From Annulohypoxylon bovei var. microspora (lineage: Eukaryota; Ascomycota; Sordariomycetes; Xylariales; Hypoxylaceae): 64,000 bases of DNA. Of the stretch, positions 59,815-64,000 are shown in pieces (the stretch's first letter is position 1; every line of letters begins with the position of its first letter). The position numbers were made by a program, and so were the translations under genes. The notes under the pieces were generated by a model. That model was not told where the DNA came from and made no database searches. It saw only the letters and a program-made list of their open reading frames with translations. The stretch spans positions 372,001 through 436,000 of the forward strand of contig MU405215.1 in assembly GCA_022836615.1 (NCBI GenBank), in the 5' to 3' direction.

Positions 59815-60362
59815 GTTGATGAAACTTAGAAAGTCAACTTGCCAAGATTTGGATTAATAAGTTGATCACAACTCGACGTCAGTTCAGAATAGTGAGATCT
59901 GAGATGGAATATCGACAAGCGACACTTAATGTATTCTTCTATTTAACAAGATGTCACTGAGGAATAATAGTGAAATTGACACTTGTCGTTTGATATTACC
60001 CGGGCGTGAGGGTCGAGCGCAACATGCTGCGACAAGATATGTTCGAGAGATCTGAGAGGATGTTCCATATTGAGGGATATGGTGGCTAAGGATTTACAGG
60101 CAATATACTATAACCGTGATCATTTTAAACGATTGTGCAGGGGAGGGTGATATGTGTTGCATAGAATCGTAGATCATATATAAAATGAGGCTCTATTCAA
60201 CCGGCTGTTGTGTGTTTGGTGTGTTAAGTCTTGAGAAACAAACGACTCTCTTAAAGTTGCGAAGAGAAAACCTGAAATTTAGTGGCCGAAAGAGGAAACA
60301 CGGGGTAGTTCTAGGATTAGCCCCACAAAGCTCTTTAGCTATCGTACCTGCCGTGGAGCCTA
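59815..60362. promoter_or_regulatory. Region upstream of the MFS transporter gene
   Basis: A 548-nt AT-rich stretch between the MFS start and the fold-back element, the likely promoter of the transporter. No gene seen. Confidence 0.45.
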
Positions 60363-60655
60363 CAGTCAACTAGGGGTAGAAAAAGCTGGTAAGGGGTAGA
60401 AATTGTGGGGCGACCCCAAACTCGACTAGGGGTAGGAGTTTTTCTACCTCGGGTCCACTAAAAGCTAAGGTTTAACCACGGTTTAACCGCGTCTCACCAA
60501 CCTAAATATTTGCAAAGTAATAACTTTGCGAAATCGGGATATTTTATAATTTTAAAAACACGGTTTAATAGCTTTCAATCCAGTTAAGCTAATAAAATTA
60601 AATGCACTATAATAGCTTTAATAATCGTTGCGTAATACTGGTTTAACGTGGCCCC

Positions 60656-60827
60656 GGCTCAACCGGGGTTCAACCGGGGCTCAACCGGGGCTTAACTGGG
60701 GCTCAACCGGGGCTCAACCGGGGCTTAACTGGGGCTCAACCGGGGCTTAACCGGGGCTCAGCAGCGGTTCAACAGCGGTTCAACAACGGTTCAACAACGG
60801 TTCAACAACGGTTCAGCAGCGGCTCAG
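60656..60827. repeat. 11-bp minisatellite, left arm of fold-back element
   Basis: 15 full units plus 7 bp of GGCTCAACCGG-type repeat, grading rightward to GGTTCAACAGC, GGTTCAACAAC and GGTTCAGCAGC variants. Two units carry CTTAACTGG and one CTTAACCGG, all C-to-T changes from the major unit. Confidence 0.9.
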
Positions 60828-60959
60828 TTTAGGTTTAATAGCTATTAGCTAATATATGAAATCATTATCGAGGTTATTATATTTTATTTTATTTAATTGT
60901 AGGTGTTTTAAAGCTTATATTTATTTATTATGTAAGTAAGTAAGCTTGGCCGATTTTGA

Positions 60960-61022
60960 GCTTACCCCGCTATTAGGTAAGCTGAGCTAATTAGGTTCCA
61001 GGCTTACCCCGCCATTAAGTAA
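60960..61022. repeat. 21-bp direct repeat in the centre of the fold-back element
   Basis: GCTTACCCCGCTATTAGGTAA at 60960-60980 recurs at 61002-61022 with two mismatches, a spacing of 42 bp. Confidence 0.8.
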
Positions 61023-61171
61023 TCGCACCAACTAAACTGTACAATCTTTACATTTGAATAACTTTGCGAATATTGCTTTTTATAATTGATAATGCTAATC
61101 TAAATGTTCATCTAAGTTAAACGAATCGAATGAATCTAGTTGCACTTTTGTAAACCTATTAGTAGACCAGG

Positions 61172-61259
61172 GCTGAACCGCTGTTGAACCGCTGTTGAAC
61201 CGCTGTTGAACCGCTGTTGAGCCCCGGTTGAGCCCCGGTTGAGCCCCGGTTGAACCTGG
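61172..61259. repeat. 11-bp minisatellite, right arm of fold-back element
   Basis: Eight units, the reverse complement of the left-arm array: four GCTGTTGAACC-type and four GTTGAGCCCCG or GTTGAACCTGG-type. The order is mirror-image to the left arm, with half as many units. Confidence 0.9.
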
Positions 61260-61550
61260 GGCCACGTTAAACCAGTATTACGCAACGAAAAATTGAGCTA
61301 TCACGATGCATCCATTTTTATTTGCTTCATTAAATTAAAAGCTATTGAACAGTGCTTTTAAAGATATAAAATACCAATATTTCGTAAAGTTATTACTTTG
61401 TAAATATTTGTGTTGGTGAGCCGCGGTTAAACCGCGGGTGAACATGAGCTTTTAGTGGACCCCGGGTAGAAAAACTCCTACCCCTAGTCGAGTTTGGGGT
61501 CGCCCCACAATTTCTACCCCTTACCAGCTTTTTCTACCCCTAGCTGACTG

Positions 61551-62865
61551 ATCCCTCCCTGCCGTGTTGAAGTTGAGGTAACCATCCAAAACCCCCTTGA
61601 ATGTTTAATTCATGGCAACATCGTCTGGCGAGATGTTGCGATCCATCCAATGTGTTTGCACTTGCTCTTCCACCTTCTTCATTATTTGAACTGCACATGT
61701 AGGATATAGCTGGAAGTATCACAAAACCCCGCCTTCTGATCTAACCCACCATTTGCTTTCGGAGTATTCCGGACTTCCTACTCCCGTTATCACACGTGGG
61801 AATTCAGACTCACCGCCACTTATCGACGACAGATTTCTGATGACATTGTTTGCATACTAGACAAATTCACTTATTTCCCCCATTATTACGGAATATGTAT
61901 TGTTTGCTTTGTTTTCTATGATGTAGACAGACTAGGTACCTAGGGATCCTAAGAGGTACCTTTGTAGGTATGGATAGCTACGGGCGCTACTTCCAAATCC
62001 GATGATCGGGCCGGATAGGAAAATATCTTAGTTTACTAGGAACAGCTTGAACTTTAAACTCAGTCGTCGCTGCGAACAGTGCGTCGGCGTTGCCATTACA
62101 CATTATTCCCCATATCTCGTAGACATCAATCTTACCTAAGGTAACTAACCAATTCAATATTTTCTTCATTTCTTTTTCGACGATCACCAATTCCTTCAAA
62201 AACATCTTGCGCATTTCAGCATCCTCGTTTCTCCATACATACCTACTTTCGCGCAACAAGCAACATCGTCGACAGCTACTGTAGTACTGAACCTACGTAA
62301 TAAAGCTAGCTGCCTTATATACATCCTAACAGCTGAATAGAGCTGCATGGCATGCCCTGCACGTTATTACTCGATTCTTCATTCTACATATTAATACATA
62401 CGATACATACGATACATACTACCATTTCGTAATAGCTACTTTCATCCAAACGAGCCGGGATCATCAACAGTCCAGTCAGAAGACATCTGAGACAATTTTC
62501 AAGCCACTCATCCAGTCCCCCGCCGACACATCCTTCTTGTCATACCTGACCTAGGTACGGTACAATACAATACAATACAAGACTGTACGTCTTTGCGTCG
62601 TATCGTATGTACAACACCTCCAGGATTCTACGAGACGATACTTAGCACGCTACGATATTCTGTCCCCTTCTCCTCATACCCATCTTTTCCCCAAAAAGTT
62701 CCCAAAAAATCCTGACTTCCGAGACCTTATCCCCGGGGACCCCTCCCCCAAGCCGTTTGGCTGTACACCGACGGACACGCCCACGCCCGCTTGGGCAGCT
62801 GAATTGTTCTGGCTGACAGACGGAATCTTGTCATAGGGGTGTGAATCAGCAAAATTACAGGTATT
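61551..62865. promoter_or_regulatory. Upstream region of the right-edge gene
   Basis: A 1.3 kb spacer with TACCTAGG and GGTACC motifs (61930-61970), a 9-bp ATACATACG tandem (62393-62421) and ATACA repeats near 62563. The last 400 nt are C/T-rich, as in leader regions. No other gene seen. Confidence 0.45.
62393..62421. repeat. ATACATACG tandem repeat
   Basis: Three tandem copies of a 9-nt unit in the upstream region of the right-edge gene. Confidence 0.8.
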
Positions 62866-64000
62866 ATGGCTAAGGATAGCGACAATTCCGCCGCAAATGC
62901 CGCCCAATCAAAACGACCGGCAGTAAATCGCCATGACAGCGACTCCCAAGTCAGCGACCATGCATCCCACCAACAACACCATCGTTCTAAACCACCAAAA
63001 CATGTTGTAGGCGGAGGAGCCACAGGTCGTTTCCACAACCGCGTATCATCATCTAAAGGCTTACACAAAAATCACGCCTCTTCCACATCCAAGTTGACAC
63101 GAAAACCTACCTCTCCCTCACCTGAACGTACCCCCATGGTAGCCCAATCACACCGTCGCGCCAACTCAGACGTTAAGCTGCAGCGCGACCCATCATCCTC
63201 CACCCTCAAGAAAGACTCTTCCCAGTCGAGTTTGAAACGCAATCGTTCTCATGCCGAGATAGGAAAGAGACCCAAATCTGCCACGAGTCTCAAGCGATCT
63301 TCGTCCCATAAGGAAGTTACCAAATTAAAAGGCGCAAAAGGTCAGGTCCATTTCGATCTTGGTAGCGACCAGGAAGACGAGTGGGTAGACGCAAGCGCAT
63401 CCGCCTCACCCTACCTATCAAGGCGCGGATCAGCCGTTAGTAGTGAGCCGTCTCCAGGAAAGGCACCGCGTAACCGGGATAATTCGCGACCTCAGACCCC
63501 CAACGAAGAATCGCCGGCCCGTAAACAAGAGTCTCCACTAGGCCGCGAAACGGCCCAACATAACCAATATTTGACGTCGCGTCTACTACAACGTACACCA
63601 TCTTCGAGTGCGCCGCCTCAGATGTCTGCCGAAACCGTGTCAGTACGTCACAACTCGGGTTCACCCGAATCTCAAGCGAGCCGCGGTCCGTCCAGTCTGT
63701 TCGGGACACCCAAAAATGCCGCTGTAGTAGGTAGCGGAGGAGAAGAGCTCACTTCGCGTTTCGTCAACGGCGGCTCGGGCCCCGGCTCTGGCCCAACTGC
63801 CGAGAGTGGTTCATTCTATGCATCGGCACGCGCACCAGGTCAGCGTTCCGAGGGTATACGGCGACCCCAGTCACTCGGCAACATGAACCAGAACTACCGA
63901 GCATCGATAAGCGATGACGAGAGTGATAGTGCTCTAGCTCCCCGAACAAGGAGGTCGGTATACAAGGCCGCGCCGGCGGAGAAATCGAGGACGCAGCAAA
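62866..64000 (+). CDS. Ser-rich fungal regulatory-type protein, N-terminal part (runs off the window)
   Basis: Open frame of about 378 codons from ATG 62866 to the window edge with no stop. It is Ser/Lys/Arg/His-rich and mostly disordered. It contains VSSSKGLHK, LKRNRSHAEIGKRPKSATSL with SLKRSSSHKEVTKL, and then a conspicuous short block GQVHFDLGSDQEDEWVDAS followed by SPYLSRRGS and QYLTSRLLQRTPSSSAPP. Many Ser/Thr-Pro and RRxS sites suggest phosphoregulation. The layout recalls fungal proteins carrying a DUF1752 / AreA GATA-like segment, but that is recollection rather than proof, and the rest of the gene lies outside. Introns within this stretch cannot be excluded (GTCAG-like sites exist). 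Confidence 0.7.
   Translation, partial: MAKDSDNSAANAAQSKRPAVNRHDSDSQVSDHASHQQHHRSKPPKHVVGGGATGRFHNRVSSSKGLHKNHASSTSKLTRKPTSPSPERTPMVAQSHRRANSDVKLQRDPSSSTLKKDSSQSSLKRNRSHAEIGKRPKSATSLKRSSSHKEVTKLKGAKGQVHFDLGSDQEDEWVDASASASPYLSRRGSAVSSEPSPGKAPRNRDNSRPQTPNEESPARKQESPLGRETAQHNQYLTSRLLQRTPSSSAPPQMSAETVSVRHNSGSPESQASRGPSSLFGTPKNAAVVGSGGEELTSRFVNGGSGPGSGPTAESGSFYASARAPGQRSEGIRRPQSLGNMNQNYRASISDDESDSALAPRTRRSVYKAAPAEKSRTQQ

Larger units (their letters stand above)
60363..61550. mobile_element. Non-autonomous fold-back (MITE-like) DNA transposon
   Basis: The element is one long imperfect palindrome. Its outer arms, 60373-60448 and 61465-61540, are exact reverse complements over 76 bp, starting GGGGTAGAAAAAGCTGG. 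Similarity continues inward for about 400 bp on each side with growing divergence, including shared blocks near TTTGCAAAGTAATAACTTT and CGTTGCGTAATACTGGTTTA. Each arm then holds an 11-bp tandem array in opposite orientation. A central unique segment (about 60835-61165) has no coding frame. Flanking TA dinucleotides (60371-60372 and 61541-61542) fit a mariner-type target duplication. However, a further 10 bp outward (CAGTCARCTA) also match in inverted orientation, so the true ends may be 60363 and 61550. No transposase is encoded. The high identity of the arms suggests recent activity or hairpin-driven repair. Confidence 0.85.

Overview
The window is nuclear DNA of a filamentous ascomycete (Pezizomycotina), most likely a Sordariomycete. 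The evidence is short introns (about 47-216 nt) with GT-AG borders and CTAAC or CTGAC branch sites, broad housekeeping gene content, and intergenic DNA rich in TAGGTAGGTA and ACCTACCTAC motifs. The class assignment is an inference from style, not a phylogeny. All exon borders were placed by hand from reading frame, splice consensus and family continuity.

Layout. From 1 to 20 kb the window is mostly conserved cellular genes: a Dos2-like BSD-domain protein (954-2382 +), the Rps26 chaperone Tsr2 (2636-3351 -), a 925-residue alpha/beta hydrolase (3944-6989 +), mitoribosomal mL41 (7423-7814 -) head-to-head with the processome factor Utp14 (8356-11273 +), a GPATCH1-type splicing protein (11646-13874 -) and the polarity kinase Kin1 (17012-20369 +). 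From 22 to 38 kb come Caf40/CNOT9 (22389-23581 +), a ZIP metal importer (27797-29280 -) head-to-head with a Mn-type CDF exporter (31181-33171 +), Cox15 heme A synthase (33783-35297 +) and cytosolic lysyl-tRNA synthetase (35670-37585 -).

From 39 to 60 kb the content is more accessory. There is an ankyrin protein with a helical N-terminal domain of the kind found on fungal NLR-like proteins (39125-40442 +), an ABCG half-transporter with a Cys-rich ectodomain (41353-44387 +), an FAD amine oxidase (45053-46733 +) and a secreted GMC oxidoreductase (46916-49545 -). After a 4.8 kb gap come a GPI-anchored CRH-type GH16 cell-wall enzyme (54336-55574 +) and an MFSD5/MOT2-like transporter (58384-59814 -). 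The right end carries the start of a Ser-rich regulatory-type protein (62866 to the edge, +).

The most striking non-genic structure is at about 60363-61550. It is a non-autonomous fold-back transposon whose two arms form one long imperfect palindrome. The outer 76 bp of the arms are identical, and each arm carries an 11-bp tandem array, 15.6 units on the left and 8 on the right.

Functional themes. Ribosome biogenesis and translation (Tsr2, Utp14, mL41, LysRS), metal homeostasis (ZIP and CDF, possibly the MFSD5-like carrier), mitochondrial respiration (Cox15) and an oxidase-plus-exporter group at 41-49.5 kb. I found no convincing tRNA, rRNA or CRISPR, and no secondary-metabolite backbone gene.
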